64,000 bases of DNA. It comes from Pseudobacteriovorax antillogorgiicola (GTDB lineage: Bacteria; Bdellovibrionota_B; Oligoflexia; Oligoflexales; RGVZ01). Within the stretch, counting starts at the first letter, position 1. The number at the start of each line of letters is the position of its first letter. The notes beneath the pieces were generated by a model. It was not told the DNA's origin. It did no database searches and saw only the letters and a list, made by a program, of their open reading frames with translations. The stretch spans positions 1 through 64,000 of the forward strand of contig CAMDHM010000005.1 in assembly GCA_945898195.1 (NCBI GenBank), read 5' to 3'. Positions 17,261 through 27,585 of this stretch are shown here, piece by piece. The position numbers and the translations under genes are program-made.

Positions 17261-17862
17261 AAAAATTTTTAATCGTTTCTGCCGCTGCATTTGAAATCAC
17301 TCCACTGACGGAGCGCCTTCACCGGCGCGGCCATGATTTTACCGCGGCAGAATGCGGCATTGGTGCCCTGGCGGCCGCCGGCAAAGCTGCCGAGCTCGCC
17401 GTCGCGGCCAAGGATCGGCACGTAATTTTTATCGGAACCGCTGGGACATTTGGACCTTTTACGGGTACACGCCTGTGCACCGCGTCACGAATCGTCTGGC
17501 TGCCAACGTGTGAAAGGTTAGGCCTTGGCTACGGAATTCCCCGCGGAACTCTGCATGAAGTGGGGCTATCGCCCCCGCAAAATGCGGCCGTTGGCCTGGC
17601 CGCCATGACCGTAATTTGTTCTCCCAGCATCAGCCTTCAGGCGGGGTTTACCGATGACCTGCTGGCTGTGTTAGACCCCGTTGCCTGCGTCGAAAACCTC
17701 GAGCTTTTCTCCTGCATTAAACCCTTGCTGGCTTCGGCTCGCAGCGTCGACGTGGTGCTTGGAATTACCAATGCGGTGGGAGCCGGCGCCCACGATCAAT
17801 GGAAAAAATGGCACCGAGAGGCTGCCGAAATAACAGCGGCCCATGTTGAGGAAAAATTATGA
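17257..17862 (+). CDS. Nucleoside phosphorylase-like protein (MTAN/futalosine hydrolase fold)
   Basis: A 201-residue protein beginning MKKFLIVSAAAFEITPL, as in the PNP/UDP phosphorylase superfamily. FIGTAGTFG resembles the substrate-binding loop. VENLELFS stands where MTA/SAH nucleosidases have VENME, and the end GITNAVGAGAHDQWKKWH recalls futalosine hydrolase MqnB (the RAISN-x-VG pattern). It could therefore serve menaquinone synthesis by the futalosine route or nucleoside salvage. The start overlaps the RNase J stop as ATGA, and its own stop overlaps the Nudix start, so the three are coupled. Confidence 0.65.
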   Translation: MKKFLIVSAAAFEITPLTERLHRRGHDFTAAECGIGALAAAGKAAELAVAAKDRHVIFIGTAGTFGPFTGTRLCTASRIVWLPTCERLGLGYGIPRGTLHEVGLSPPQNAAVGLAAMTVICSPSISLQAGFTDDLLAVLDPVACVENLELFSCIKPLLASARSVDVVLGITNAVGAGAHDQWKKWHREAAEITAAHVEEKL

Positions 17863-18416
17863 AACTTGAATTGCTGAAAAAAAGAACCCTCCTCGAAACG
17901 ATCCCGTTCAATGTTGAAGAGGTCGAGATCAAGTCCGAGCGTGGTATTGCCCGCCATCCCTATTACCGCTTAGATTGTGCCGATTGGGTCAATGTACTTC
18001 CGGTGACGACGACCAATAAGGCGATCCTTATTCGCCAACTTCGGGTCGGCGTTTTTGGGCCCGTCCTTGAGGTCCCGGGCGGAATGATAGACCCAGGAGA
18101 AAAAGACACCACCATGGCGGCCGCGCGAGAATTAGAAGAGGAGACGGGATATACTTCCCAAAGATTTTTACCTCTGGGGAGCATCAATCCAAATCCGGCC
18201 ATCATGACCAATCGCTGCCACTTTTTTTTGGCGCTCGGCTGTTACTTGAATCCAAACCGAAAGCATTTCCCTGATGCTGAAGAATCGATAGAAATAGTTG
18301 AAACTGACGTTGGCGATCTAGAACAACTCGTTCGCTTTGGTGAAATCAATCACGGACTGGCAGCCCTATGCATCCTCCTTGCCTCGAAATACGTTAAAAT
18401 CAATCGAGACAAGTGA
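17859..18416 (+). CDS. Nudix hydrolase (ADP-ribose pyrophosphatase-like)
   Basis: A 185-residue Nudix enzyme. The Nudix box reads GGMIDPGEKDTT then AAARELEEETGY near residues 73-95, matching GX5EX7REUXEEXGU. The N-terminal beta-strand region (FNVEEVEIKSERG, then HPYYRLDCADWV) resembles ADP-ribose pyrophosphatases, which cleave ADP-ribose to AMP and ribose-5-phosphate. Start ATG overlaps the previous stop by 4 bp. The pairing with a nucleosidase suggests nucleotide or NAD clean-up, which is inference. Confidence 0.87.
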   Translation: MKLELLKKRTLLETIPFNVEEVEIKSERGIARHPYYRLDCADWVNVLPVTTTNKAILIRQLRVGVFGPVLEVPGGMIDPGEKDTTMAAARELEEETGYTSQRFLPLGSINPNPAIMTNRCHFFLALGCYLNPNRKHFPDAEESIEIVETDVGDLEQLVRFGEINHGLAALCILLASKYVKINRDK

Positions 18417-18429
18417 GCGGGGAGAATCT

Positions 18430-19191
18430 ATGGCAGGCGGAAAAAAGAAAGTTGAGGCCCTTGGGGCCACCGATGTTGGCCGCATTCGGCAAACCAACCA
18501 AGACGCTTTTTTGGTCGACCTAAATGACCACCTGTTTGTCGTTGCGGATGGCATGGGCGGTCATGCCGGCGGCGAGGTCGCCAGTCGGCTTTGCATTCAA
18601 GAGATCACGACTTATTTGCGTAATCATGAGCGCATGGTCAAGGACTCTTCCCGCATTCACCCAGATCCGCGTCTGGGAAGTATCCTGGCCGGGGCGATCA
18701 ATCATGCCTCTATGAAAATCTATGAAAAAGCACTTGAAGAGCCCGACCTCAAGGGAATGGGAACCACGGGCACGCTGCTAAAACTGGCGGACGGGCACGC
18801 ATACTGCGCTCACGTTGGTGACAGTCGCCTCTATCTGATCCGCGAAGGCTTCCTCTACCAAGTAACCCATGACCATTCGCTGGTCAGCGAACAGCTTCGG
18901 GCTGGCCTAATCTCCAAAGAACAAGCCCGGCTGCACGAACGAAAGAATGTCATCACCAGAAGTGTGGGCTATCAAGATCAAGAAGATGTCGATAGTTTTG
19001 CCTTTCCAACGCAGCCGGGTGATCTGCTTTTGGTCTGCAGTGACGGGCTTCACGGAAAGCTAACTGACGAAGAAATATCTAATTATTGCAGAGAGTTAAG
19101 GTGTTTGGCCGTGCACCAATTGATCGCCGCCGCGAACGCCAGCGGGGGGGATGACAACATCACCGCCGTGATCGTAGAAATCCTTCCTTAG
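18430..19191 (+). CDS. PP2C-type Ser/Thr protein phosphatase
   Basis: A 253-residue PPM phosphatase, complete and single-domain. Motifs in order are DVGRIRQTNQDAF, ADGMGGHAGGE (near 40, metal ligands), GMGTTGTLLKL, AHVGDSRLYLI, THDHSLV, CSDGLHGKL and GGDDNITAVIVE. It removes phosphate from Ser/Thr in cytoplasmic proteins and opposes Hanks-type kinases; no kinase is encoded in this window. GGGGAG lies 6 bp upstream of the ATG. The FHA protein at 10.3 kb is a plausible part of the same signalling network. Confidence 0.92.
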   Translation: MAGGKKKVEALGATDVGRIRQTNQDAFLVDLNDHLFVVADGMGGHAGGEVASRLCIQEITTYLRNHERMVKDSSRIHPDPRLGSILAGAINHASMKIYEKALEEPDLKGMGTTGTLLKLADGHAYCAHVGDSRLYLIREGFLYQVTHDHSLVSEQLRAGLISKEQARLHERKNVITRSVGYQDQEDVDSFAFPTQPGDLLLVCSDGLHGKLTDEEISNYCRELRCLAVHQLIAAANASGGDDNITAVIVEILP

Positions 19192-19246
19192 TCGTCTTTT
19201 AGCGGCGCTGCCTAAAGTTTGGGCTTGCCGTGCCGAAGACCCTATC

Positions 19247-20209
19247 ATGAAACGTATCACGATCATGATCATCCCGGACGGGGCCAGCACGGCTCGGCAG
19301 TTCCACGTACCCAAGGCGCTGGTGAAGGTCGCCAGTATTTCCAGCATGATCGGACTGAGCCTCGCTGGGTTTCTGGCAATAGACTATTTTGAGTTGATCA
19401 AATTGCGGCAGAACGTCCGCTCTATCTCTGCAGAAAACGAGGGCCTCAAGGGCGAAGCGAGACTTCTTGAAGGCAACTTGGAGGATGTAAAAAGGTCTCT
19501 AAGGCGTGTTCAGGATTACGCGGCGAAATTGTCTGACCTCACCAAGCTTCGCGTTAAAAGCGTTGCCAAAAAAACCGGAATCGGGCCGCTTTCTACCGAA
19601 GAATATCAACGCTCGACAGCTCAAGACATGCGTGCAAAAGAAAGTGGAACTTACCTTCCCGTCGGCCTGAATATCGATAAACTGGCATTTCGGACCGTCT
19701 TCGATCAGTTAGGCTCTCTTGGCTCCAACGCCGAGCACAGCGCCATTGAACTTCAGCAACTTCTTTCCACCATGAGTCAGCACCAAAATATGCTGTCCTC
19801 CATTCCGGCGGTGAACCCCGTCAACGGCTGGATCACCTCTGGGTTCGGAAAGCGGATCTCACCCTTCACCGGAGATCAGGCCCAACATAAAGGACTGGAT
19901 ATAGCCTCGCCGATTGGAACCCCGATTTTTGCCCCTGCCGATGGCGTGATTGTGTTCACCGGCGCGAAAGAGGGTTTTGGTAATTTCATTATGATTGCGC
20001 ATGGTTACGGAATAGTTAGCGCCTACGGACACAATGCCCAAAACATGGTTCAAGCTGGCCAACCGGTGACCCGCGGGGATCAAATCGGAACGGTTGGAAT
20101 GACGGGGCGCACCACCGGCCCCCACCTTCATTATGAAGTTTGGGTGAACGGCCACAGCGTCGATCCGAAACGGTTCATTCTGGATATTGAAGATACCTCT
20201 TCCATTTAG
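19247..20209 (+). CDS. M23-family murein endopeptidase, membrane-anchored
   Basis: A 320-residue protein with a short cytoplasmic N-terminus, one transmembrane helix (about 30-50), a coiled coil (55-105) and a C-terminal LytM/M23 domain from about 195. The zinc ligands are seen in HKGLDIASP (near 215), YGHNAQN and HLHYEVWVNG (near 294), so it should be an active peptidase cutting peptidoglycan cross-links in the periplasm. Genes of this type often precede secA. The gap to secA (93 bp) carries a stem-loop. Confidence 0.9.
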   Translation: MKRITIMIIPDGASTARQFHVPKALVKVASISSMIGLSLAGFLAIDYFELIKLRQNVRSISAENEGLKGEARLLEGNLEDVKRSLRRVQDYAAKLSDLTKLRVKSVAKKTGIGPLSTEEYQRSTAQDMRAKESGTYLPVGLNIDKLAFRTVFDQLGSLGSNAEHSAIELQQLLSTMSQHQNMLSSIPAVNPVNGWITSGFGKRISPFTGDQAQHKGLDIASPIGTPIFAPADGVIVFTGAKEGFGNFIMIAHGYGIVSAYGHNAQNMVQAGQPVTRGDQIGTVGMTGRTTGPHLHYEVWVNGHSVDPKRFILDIEDTSSI

Positions 20210-20250
20210 GCGTAATCCACAAATATAACATTACTTTGCCGCAGAATTTC

Positions 20251-20299
20251 CTGTGGCTTGCGGCGCTTTCATCGGGTGCCAGATTATGGAAAGCCACAG
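20251..20299 (+). promoter_or_regulatory. Stem-loop covering the secA ribosome-binding site
   Basis: CTGTGGCTT at 20251-20259 is the exact reverse complement of AAGCCACAG at 20291-20299, and the 3' arm ends 3 bases before the secA ATG. Inside the loop GGCGC and GTGCC can form a smaller hairpin. The likely Shine-Dalgarno GGAAAG (20288-20293) is partly in the stem. Folding would hide the secA start, suggesting translational control, which is inference. Confidence 0.5.
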
Positions 20300-20302
20300 C
20301 CC

Positions 20303-23020
20303 ATGATGGATATCCTCAAGAAAGTCTTCGGATCGAAGAACGAGCGCGAGATCCGCCGCATTCGCGCCACGGTAATCCTTATCAATCAATTCGAAGAATC
20401 GATCAAAGCGCTGCCTGACGACGCTTTTCCTGGAAAAACAGCCGAATTCAAAGAACGCTTAGCGCGCGGCGAAACCCTCGATTCACTCATCCCCGAGGCC
20501 TTTGCCACGATTCGTGAAGCCGCGCGCAGGGTCCGCAATGAGCGCCATTTTGATGTTCAGCTCATCGGCGGTCTGGTGCTGCACGAAGGCAAAATCGCTG
20601 AAATGAGAACGGGAGAAGGCAAGACCCTTACGGCAACCGCCCCCGTATACCTCAACGCCCTAACAGGCATGGGCGCTCACGTCGTCACCGTGAACGATTA
20701 CCTCGCCACGCGCGACGCCGAAACCATGGGGCAGGTCTATGCATTTTGCGGCATGACGACCGGCACCATCCTTCACGGATTGACCGACGATGAACGGCGA
20801 GCCGCCTACGGTTGCGATATCACCTACGGAACCAACAACGAATTTGGTTTTGATTTTCTGCGCGATAACATGAAAACCGAAGTGTCGCGCTTAGTGCAGC
20901 GAGGTCATAATTTTGGCATCGTCGACGAAGTCGACTCCATTTTGATCGACGAGGCGCGCACGCCGCTGATCATTTCTGGGCCAACCGAAAGCAACCTCTC
21001 CATGTTTGGCCTCGTCAATGCAGCGATTCCAGGCCTGCAAAAAGACTCGGACTACATTGTCGATGAAAAAGCCCGCGCCGTGATGCTCACCGAAGACGGC
21101 ATTTCGAAACTCGAAAAACGCCTTCGCGTAGACAATCTCTACGACCCAAAAAACATCGACTTTTTGCATCACGTCCAACAAGCCTTGAAAGCCCACGTTA
21201 CCTTCAAAAAAGATGTCGACTATGTGGTGCGAGAAAACAAGGTGGTGATCGTCGATGAGTTCACCGGCCGACTGATGCCGGGTCGACGCTACAGCGATGG
21301 ACTGCACGGTGCCCTCGAAGCCAAAGAGCACGTCACCGTTCAGAGCGAAACGCAGACCATGGCAACGATTACCTTTCAAAATTACTTCCGCTTGTACTCA
21401 AAACTTGGCGGCATGACGGGAACCGCTGATACGGAATCCGTGGAATTCAAAAAGATTTATAATCTGGACGTGGTGGTCATTCCCACCAACCGGGCCATGA
21501 TCCGCCTTGATCACCAAGACGTCGTCTACCGTACGGCACGAGAAAAATTCATTGCCATCGCGGATGAAATTGCCGAGTCGCAAAAAAAGGGACAGCCCGT
21601 ACTCGTCGGAACCGTCTCCGTCGAAAAGTCGGAGCTTCTATCGAGCCTTTTAACCAAACGTGAAATTCCCCACGAAATTCTGAACGCAAAAAATCATGCG
21701 CGCGAAGCCGAGATCATCAAAAATGCTGGGCAACGCGGCATGGTGACCATCTCCACCAACATGGCTGGGCGTGGAACAGACATCGTCTTGGGCTCAGGCG
21801 TGGCCGACGTCGGTGGACTCAGTGTTGTCGGCACGGAGCGGCACGAAAGCCGTCGGATCGACAATCAGCTGCGCGGCCGTTCGGGACGCCAAGGTGATCC
21901 AGGGGCCAGTAAATTTTTCCTTTCCCTCGAAGACGATCTGATGCGCATTTTTGCCTCGGACCGTCTATCGGCGATCATGGAACGACTTGGCATGCAAGAG
22001 GGCGAAGCCATTGTTTCACCCATGGTTTCTCGCGCCATTGAGCGCGCTCAAAAACGCGTCGAGGAGCAGAACTTCTCCAGCCGGAAGCATCTCCTTGAAT
22101 ACGATGACGTCATGAATCAGCAGCGCCAGGTTGTTTACAAGATGCGCCGGCAGATGCTTGAGGGTCTTGATACCGGAAAGAATGCGGAAATTGATTTTCT
22201 TGAAACCGCCCTTTCAAACCTGATTGCCAGCACCGTTGAGCGGCAAGCCCAAGCAGACCATCAGGGCGGCAGCCTTGCTGCTGCGATTAAAAATGCTGTA
22301 CGCCAAGAGCATAACGCCGAAATTCAACTGCCAGAGATAATCGACACTGAAAGTGCCTCACTTGAGGCCATCATTGGTAACGTCACCACCCAAGTTTTGG
22401 AAAGCTTTCGCGCAAAATTTGCGGAAGTCGGGCCAGAGATCAAGTCCAAGATCGAATGTTTTATCTATCTGCAAATCATCGACCGAGCCTGGAAAAATCA
22501 TTTACTTGGAATGGACGCCCTGAAAGACAGCGTCAGCCTGCGCGGCTACGGCCAGCGCGATCCGCTTCAAGAATACAAAAAAGAAGCCTTCCGTTTGTTT
22601 GAAGCGATGATGATTCGAATCGAGGATGAAACAACACAGGCGTTGCTGCATTTGGAACGCCCACGGCTTGAAGTGGCCGACGAGCTGCACCGCGAGGATG
22701 CCGACGAGGATGAACTTGAATTCAAACATCCCGATGCGGCGCATTTCGAAAAACCGGCACTCCAGGCGGAGCCCGTTTCGCCTCCAAGCGGCGTTGATCG
22801 CCACGGTGTCGTTGAAAAATTTGGCAACGAAAGCATGGTTTATCATGGACCACGATCCATGCCGCAAGAGACGCCGCGAGCTGTAGCACCATCACCGGTC
22901 CGACGCGACGCGGCAAAGGTTGGCCGCAATGACCCTTGCCCATGTGGGTCCGGCAAAAAGTTCAAGAAGTGCCACGGCCAAAGCGGGTCGGAGCTCGTCA
23001 GCGTGGATCATGAAGCATGA
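20303..23020 (+). CDS. secA: Preprotein translocase ATPase SecA
   Basis: A 905-residue SecA, the motor that drives unfolded proteins through SecYEG. Start is ATG at 20303 or 20306 ([17 protein letters not shown]). Walker A is MRTGEGKT near residue 103. Further signatures are [44 protein letters not shown] and the second nucleotide domain [13 protein letters not shown]. The C-terminal SEC-C zinc motif is intact ([16 protein letters not shown]), so it can bind SecB or ribosomes. A linker of about 80 residues precedes it. The stop overlaps the ATG of a small membrane protein gene. Confidence 0.97.
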   Translation: MMDILKKVFGSKNEREIRRIRATVILINQFEESIKALPDDAFPGKTAEFKERLARGETLDSLIPEAFATIREAARRVRNERHFDVQLIGGLVLHEGKIAEMRTGEGKTLTATAPVYLNALTGMGAHVVTVNDYLATRDAETMGQVYAFCGMTTGTILHGLTDDERRAAYGCDITYGTNNEFGFDFLRDNMKTEVSRLVQRGHNFGIVDEVDSILIDEARTPLIISGPTESNLSMFGLVNAAIPGLQKDSDYIVDEKARAVMLTEDGISKLEKRLRVDNLYDPKNIDFLHHVQQALKAHVTFKKDVDYVVRENKVVIVDEFTGRLMPGRRYSDGLHGALEAKEHVTVQSETQTMATITFQNYFRLYSKLGGMTGTADTESVEFKKIYNLDVVVIPTNRAMIRLDHQDVVYRTAREKFIAIADEIAESQKKGQPVLVGTVSVEKSELLSSLLTKREIPHEILNAKNHAREAEIIKNAGQRGMVTISTNMAGRGTDIVLGSGVADVGGLSVVGTERHESRRIDNQLRGRSGRQGDPGASKFFLSLEDDLMRIFASDRLSAIMERLGMQEGEAIVSPMVSRAIERAQKRVEEQNFSSRKHLLEYDDVMNQQRQVVYKMRRQMLEGLDTGKNAEIDFLETALSNLIASTVERQAQADHQGGSLAAAIKNAVRQEHNAEIQLPEIIDTESASLEAIIGNVTTQVLESFRAKFAEVGPEIKSKIECFIYLQIIDRAWKNHLLGMDALKDSVSLRGYGQRDPLQEYKKEAFRLFEAMMIRIEDETTQALLHLERPRLEVADELHREDADEDELEFKHPDAAHFEKPALQAEPVSPPSGVDRHGVVEKFGNESMVYHGPRSMPQETPRAVAPSPVRRDAAKVGRNDPCPCGSGKKFKKCHGQSGSELVSVDHEA

Positions 23021-23427
23021 CCAGGATTGTCGACTACACGCCAAGTGACGAGCAAAGCCTTGTGTCCAGAATTCTTTTGACCGTTCACAAGGCTGCCGAT
23101 GATGCCTTTCCGGCGGGGCATGGAGTCCAACGGCAATATGCTAAGACCATTGTCGCCAATGATGGCCATGGCTTGAAAAAACCAGAGGCTCGGCCTGCAA
23201 TACGGCCGGTGCCGCCTGCCTTGTCGTCGGGACCGCTATCGTCACAAAGTTCTTCGGCATTTTCGTCACAGGCAAGGCCGTTTACCGGAACTCATGATGA
23301 CCGCGAAATTGATTACCTTTTGAGTGAAAAACAAAAATCCAGAAAATTAATTTTTTTTGCAATCGTTATGGCAACTGGAGCCTTCGTGGCCTTGGCCCTG
23401 CTGATCTCCAGTCGTAACTTTCGCTAG
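23017..23427 (+). CDS. Small tail-anchored membrane protein, unknown function
   Basis: A 136-residue protein whose ATG overlaps the secA stop (ATGA), so it is translated with SecA. Residues 1-50 are charged and may be helical, 50-92 are a Pro/Ser-rich linker, and 108-130 form a single transmembrane helix ([20 protein letters not shown]) next to the C-terminus, preceded by basic residues. The bulk should face the cytoplasm. No known domain is recognised. The coupling makes it a candidate SecA-associated factor, without further proof. Confidence 0.65.
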   Translation: MTRIVDYTPSDEQSLVSRILLTVHKAADDAFPAGHGVQRQYAKTIVANDGHGLKKPEARPAIRPVPPALSSGPLSSQSSSAFSSQARPFTGTHDDREIDYLLSEKQKSRKLIFFAIVMATGAFVALALLISSRNFR

Positions 23428-23445
23428 CGTCGCCGGAGCCTTGCG

Positions 23446-24180
23446 TTAGCCTTCAGCAATTTGTCCTTCGATTGCCACCTGCTGCAATTCGAAAACTGGG
23501 CGTAAAGATTCCATTGCTGCATCAATGATGGTCACAACCTGATCTTTGGTGAATGCAGATTTCTCTGCCGTCCCCTGAATTTCAAGAATTTTTCCGGATT
23601 GAGTGATGACAACATTCATGTCGAGGTCGGCTGAGCTATCCTCAAGATAGTTGAGATCCACCATAATCTGGTCCGACTTCAAACCAACAGATACCGCTGC
23701 GACGGAGTCCTTCAGCGGGTTTGACTTTAAACGGCCCGAACGCAGACAGCGGTCGACGGCAAGCTTCAGGGCAACGTAAGCGCCAGTGATGGCCGCCGTT
23801 CTAGTGCCACCGTCGGCTTGAATGACATCACAATCAATGGTGAAGGTGGTGTCGGGACAACGATTTAGGTCAATAATGCCGCGAATAGAACGGCCAATAA
23901 GCCGCTGGATTTCCTGAGACCTGCCCGATGGGCCATTGCGTTCACGCCGCGTCCTGGAATTGGTCGCCGATGGCAGCATTGAATATTCTGCCGTCAACCA
24001 ACCTTGGGGAGGCGACGCCTGGCGTAAAAAAGATGGAACACCATCTTCCACAGTCACCGTGCAGATAACTTGGGTATGACCAAATTCAACGAGCACGCTG
24101 CCTGCGGCGTGCTTGGTAAAGCCCGGGGTAATTCTAATCAATCGCATCTGTCCAGCCGAACGGCCATCAACTCTGCTCAT
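23446..24180 (-). CDS. rph: Ribonuclease PH
   Basis: A 244-residue phosphorolytic 3'-5' exoribonuclease that trims tRNA precursors. Family phrases are DGRSAGQMRLIRITPGF, GWLTAEYSMLPSAT, RQ/RER-rich GRSQEIQRLIGRSIRG, CDVIQADGGTRTAAITGAYVAL and DLNYLEDSSADLDMNVV with catalytic acids. Length is normal for Rph. It is the last gene of the reverse group and follows sdhB by 5 bp. It converges on the secA operon with an 18-bp gap. Confidence 0.95.
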   Translation of the reverse strand: MSRVDGRSAGQMRLIRITPGFTKHAAGSVLVEFGHTQVICTVTVEDGVPSFLRQASPPQGWLTAEYSMLPSATNSRTRRERNGPSGRSQEIQRLIGRSIRGIIDLNRCPDTTFTIDCDVIQADGGTRTAAITGAYVALKLAVDRCLRSGRLKSNPLKDSVAAVSVGLKSDQIMVDLNYLEDSSADLDMNVVITQSGKILEIQGTAEKSAFTKDQVVTIIDAAMESLRPVFELQQVAIEGQIAEG

Positions 24181-24185
24181 GGTGC

Positions 24186-24944
24186 CTACTTCTTTGCGTC
24201 GGGATAGGTGAGGGTTGCCTTAATAAATTCACGATTAAGGCGAGCAATATAATCCGTACTGATTTGTTTTGGGCAAACCGCCTCGCACTCATACTGGTTC
24301 GTGCAATTGCCGAAGCCCTCTTCGTGCATTGCAGACACCATATTCAAGGCGCGCTCTTGGCGTTCCGGTTGACCTTGGGGCAGCAGCGAAAGCTGACCGA
24401 CCTTTGCCGAGACAAACAACATCGCTGAAGCATTTTTACAGGCGGCCACACAAGCGCCGCATCCGATACAGGCCGCGGCATTGAAGGCCTCATCGGCATC
24501 TGACTTACGAATTGGAGTTGCATTTGCATCCTGAGCCGATCCCGTATTAACGGAAACGAACCCCCCCGCCTGAATGATCCGGTCAAAGGCTGACCGATCC
24601 ACCACGAGGTCACGCAAAACGGGAAAACCCTTGGCACGCCAAGGTTCAATATAAAGCTCTTCGCCATCTTGAAAGCTGCGCATGTGCAACTGACAGGTCG
24701 TCGTTGCGTCTTGTGGACCATGGGCCACACCGTTAACCATCACACCGCAACTGCCGCAAATGCCTTCGCGGCAATCATGTGCAAATGCAATGGGGTCTTC
24801 ACCGGTTGTGATCAACCCCTCGTTGACGACGTCCAGCATTTCAAGAAACGACATGTTTGGGCTGATGTTGTCGGCATCGTAGGTGACCATACGGCCTTGT
24901 GCCGCCTTATTCTTTTGACGCCAGACATGAAGCTTAAGTTTCAT
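24186..24944 (-). CDS. sdhB: Succinate dehydrogenase/fumarate reductase iron-sulfur subunit
   Basis: A 252-residue subunit that carries electrons from the flavin to quinone. The [2Fe-2S] cysteines are in [13 protein letters not shown] with a fourth Cys further on (TTCQLHM); the [4Fe-4S] and [3Fe-4S] sets are [11 protein letters not shown] and [12 protein letters not shown]. It overlaps sdhA by 4 bp and completes the sdhCAB operon. Confidence 0.95.
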   Translation of the reverse strand: MKLKLHVWRQKNKAAQGRMVTYDADNISPNMSFLEMLDVVNEGLITTGEDPIAFAHDCREGICGSCGVMVNGVAHGPQDATTTCQLHMRSFQDGEELYIEPWRAKGFPVLRDLVVDRSAFDRIIQAGGFVSVNTGSAQDANATPIRKSDADEAFNAAACIGCGACVAACKNASAMLFVSAKVGQLSLLPQGQPERQERALNMVSAMHEEGFGNCTNQYECEAVCPKQISTDYIARLNREFIKATLTYPDAKK

Positions 24945-26866
24945 TTGTAGCTCCTCGTTGCCAACTTAACATGTTCGTAGACGAGTTCTTCTTGATGACG
25001 CTTGTGCCCCTTCGCAGGACCGGTGGCGTCACCCTCATGCTCCCAAACCGCTACGTGACAAAAGTTTTCATCGTTTCGCAGCGCCTCACCGTCGGGAGTT
25101 TGATGCTCTGTGCGGAAATGGCCGCCGCAAGACTCCTCCCGCGCAATGGCATCCAAACACATCAATTCACCAAATTCCAAAAAGTCCGCGACCCTTCCGG
25201 CCTTCTCCAGGGACTGATTGATTTCTTCATTTGTTCCGAGAATTTTTAAGTCCTGCCAGAATTCCTCGCGCAATTTCGGAATTGCTTTTAGCGCTTCCTG
25301 CAGACCAGCGCGGTCGCGTGCCATCCCGCATTTATCCCACATGATTTTTCCAAGTTCGCGGTGAAATGAATCCACCGTGCGGGAACCCTTGATCGAAAGA
25401 AGTTGTCCGACCCTCTTGCGACAGCTGTCCTCGGCCGCTTTAAATGACTCGTGAGATGTGGTCACCTTTTCCAGCTTGGACGATGCCAAGTAATTAGCAA
25501 TGGTGTAGGGGATGACAAAATACCCGTCCGCCAAACCTTGCATCAAAGCACTTGCGCCAAGGCGGTTTGCACCGTGATCCGAGAAATTTGCTTCGCCAAG
25601 AACATGCAAACCCGGAATGTTACTCATCAGGTTGTAGTCAACCCAAAGGCCACCCATCGTATAGTGAACAGCCGGGTAAATTCGCATGGGCATCTTGTAG
25701 GGATTCTCATCCGTGATGCGTTCGTACATGTCAAAAAGATTGCCGTATCGTGCCCGGATCTGCTCTTCGCCGTGGCGGCTGATCGAGTCGGCAAAATCAA
25801 GGTAAACTCCAAATCCACTCTCGCCAACTCCTTGGCCAGAGTCGCAAGCCTCCTTGGCACTTCGACTCGCGATGTCACGCGGCGCAAGATTGCCGAAGCT
25901 GGGATATTTGCGCTCCAAATAATAATCCCGCTCGGACTCTGGAATGTCGCCTGGAGCGCGTTTATCCGCCTTTGTTTTGGGAACCCAAACGCGCCCGTCA
26001 TTTCGCAAAGACTCTGACATCAACGTCAATTTTGATTGGTAGTCACCTTTAACAGGAATGCAGGTCGGGTGAATTTGAGTGAAGCATGGATTACCAAACG
26101 CGGCGCCGCGTTTGTAGGCACGGTAGCTTGCGGTGACGTTGGATCCCTTAGCATTTGTGGACAAGTAAAAAACGTTGCCGTAGCCGCCGGTTGCCAGGAT
26201 CACCGCATCTGCCGCGTGAGATTCCATGGCTCCCGTCACCAGATCGCGCACCACAATGCCGCGTGCCTTGCCATCCACCAAAACCAAGTCCAGCATTTCC
26301 GTCTTCGGAAACATTTTAACTTGGCCGGCACCAATCTGCCGTGAAAGGGCGCTGTAGGCCCCTAGTAGAAGTTGTTGGCCCGTCTGGCCGCGTGCATAAA
26401 AAGTTCTGGCAACTTGTGCACCGCCGAAAGAACGGTTATCGAGAAGGCCGCCATATTCGCGGGCAAACGGTACGCCTTGGGCAACGCACTGGTCGATGAT
26501 ATGCCCGCTGACTTCGGCCAACCGGTAAACGTTCGCCTCGCGAGAGCGAAAGTCACCGCCTTTGATGGTGTCGTAGAAAAGGCGGTAGATGCTGTCGCCG
26601 TCGCCACGGTAATTTTTTGCTGCGTTGATACCGCCCTGAGCGGCAATGGAGTGCGCGCGTCGCGGACTATCCTGAAAACAAAAACATTTCACGTTGTAGC
26701 CAAGCTCGGCCAAGGTTGCCGCTGCCGAGCCACCGGCAAGGCCCGATCCCACAACGATGATTTCAAACTTGCGCTTGTTTGCTGGGGACACCAACTTCAA
26801 GTCAAACTTGTGGTGTTCCCACTTGCTCTCAAGTGGGCCCGACGGAATTTTTGCATCTAATTTCAT
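24941..26866 (-). CDS. sdhA: Succinate dehydrogenase/fumarate reductase flavoprotein subunit
   Basis: A 641-residue flavoprotein that oxidises succinate to fumarate in the TCA cycle. The FAD-binding [17 protein letters not shown] is near residue 41, [14 protein letters not shown] carries the family FAD-linking His region, and [12 protein letters not shown] and the C-terminal Arg-rich catalytic region are present. Length and pairing with a single cytochrome b subunit fit the type B enzymes of Bdellovibrio, Geobacter and Bacillus. A GGGGAG site lies upstream of the ATG. Confidence 0.95.
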   Translation of the reverse strand: MKLDAKIPSGPLESKWEHHKFDLKLVSPANKRKFEIIVVGSGLAGGSAAATLAELGYNVKCFCFQDSPRRAHSIAAQGGINAAKNYRGDGDSIYRLFYDTIKGGDFRSREANVYRLAEVSGHIIDQCVAQGVPFAREYGGLLDNRSFGGAQVARTFYARGQTGQQLLLGAYSALSRQIGAGQVKMFPKTEMLDLVLVDGKARGIVVRDLVTGAMESHAADAVILATGGYGNVFYLSTNAKGSNVTASYRAYKRGAAFGNPCFTQIHPTCIPVKGDYQSKLTLMSESLRNDGRVWVPKTKADKRAPGDIPESERDYYLERKYPSFGNLAPRDIASRSAKEACDSGQGVGESGFGVYLDFADSISRHGEEQIRARYGNLFDMYERITDENPYKMPMRIYPAVHYTMGGLWVDYNLMSNIPGLHVLGEANFSDHGANRLGASALMQGLADGYFVIPYTIANYLASSKLEKVTTSHESFKAAEDSCRKRVGQLLSIKGSRTVDSFHRELGKIMWDKCGMARDRAGLQEALKAIPKLREEFWQDLKILGTNEEINQSLEKAGRVADFLEFGELMCLDAIAREESCGGHFRTEHQTPDGEALRNDENFCHVAVWEHEGDATGPAKGHKRHQEELVYEHVKLATRSYK

Positions 26867-26881
26867 TTTTATTTCTCCCCG

Positions 26882-27547
26882 TTATTTCACAAGACCGAGG
26901 TAAATCGACAGCGGGATGGAGGCAAAAAGCAATGCAATGCCAACTCCAATAGCAGGACCAGCAAACCGCACCGCCCGGTTGTAGCGGGGATGATTCAAAC
27001 CAAGGGTTTGAAAAACACTGGCAATGCCGTGAGACAAGTGCAGCCCGATGGCCACCATGGCAATCACATAAGACCCCGCAACCATTGGCTGACGGAATCC
27101 TCGAATTACCATTTGGTAAACGTCAAATTCACCCATGGCACTAATCTCGGAATCCGTAATGCGCCACGTGAAATGCGCCAGGTGGAATATAATAAAGGCC
27201 AGCATCACCATACCGGTCAGCACCATGGAGCGCGATGCCAGCGTTGCCTGCACCGTGTTGCTAAAAGCGTAGGGTTGAGGACGAGCCGCGCGGTTTCCCA
27301 TGGTCACGTAGGCCGCAAAATAAATATGGGTCACAAAAGCCACTAAAAGGCCTGCGCGGGCAGCCCATAAAACCGCTGGGAATTGGCGCAACCCTTCGGC
27401 GTAGGCATTAATCGCTTGGGGCCCGACAAAAATCAGAAGGTTTCCGGAAATATGTGCCACCAAAAAACCGGTGAGCATAATTCCCGTAATAGCCATTAGT
27501 ACTTTAGCGCCGATTGGATTTCTGACGGCATGCTTCAACCAACTCAT
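26882..27547 (-). CDS. sdhC: Succinate dehydrogenase cytochrome b558 subunit
   Basis: A 221-residue membrane anchor with five hydrophobic helices (about 15-38, 58-80, 108-130, 155-178 and 195-218) and conserved histidines (VAHISGN, FVTHIYFAAY, IIFHLAHFTW, GLHLSHGIASVFQ) placed to bind two b-haems, as in type B SdhC/FrdC. It passes electrons to menaquinone or ubiquinone. First gene of sdhCAB. Confidence 0.92.
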   Translation of the reverse strand: MSWLKHAVRNPIGAKVLMAITGIMLTGFLVAHISGNLLIFVGPQAINAYAEGLRQFPAVLWAARAGLLVAFVTHIYFAAYVTMGNRAARPQPYAFSNTVQATLASRSMVLTGMVMLAFIIFHLAHFTWRITDSEISAMGEFDVYQMVIRGFRQPMVAGSYVIAMVAIGLHLSHGIASVFQTLGLNHPRYNRAVRFAGPAIGVGIALLFASIPLSIYLGLVK

Positions 27548-27585
27548 TCAAACTCCCTTGTCGTGCGCGAAAAAACTCGTGCGCA

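Noticed and set aside
25451-26017. 188-codon forward open frame opposite sdhA
   Set aside because: sdhA is conserved throughout here; the frame is a shadow.
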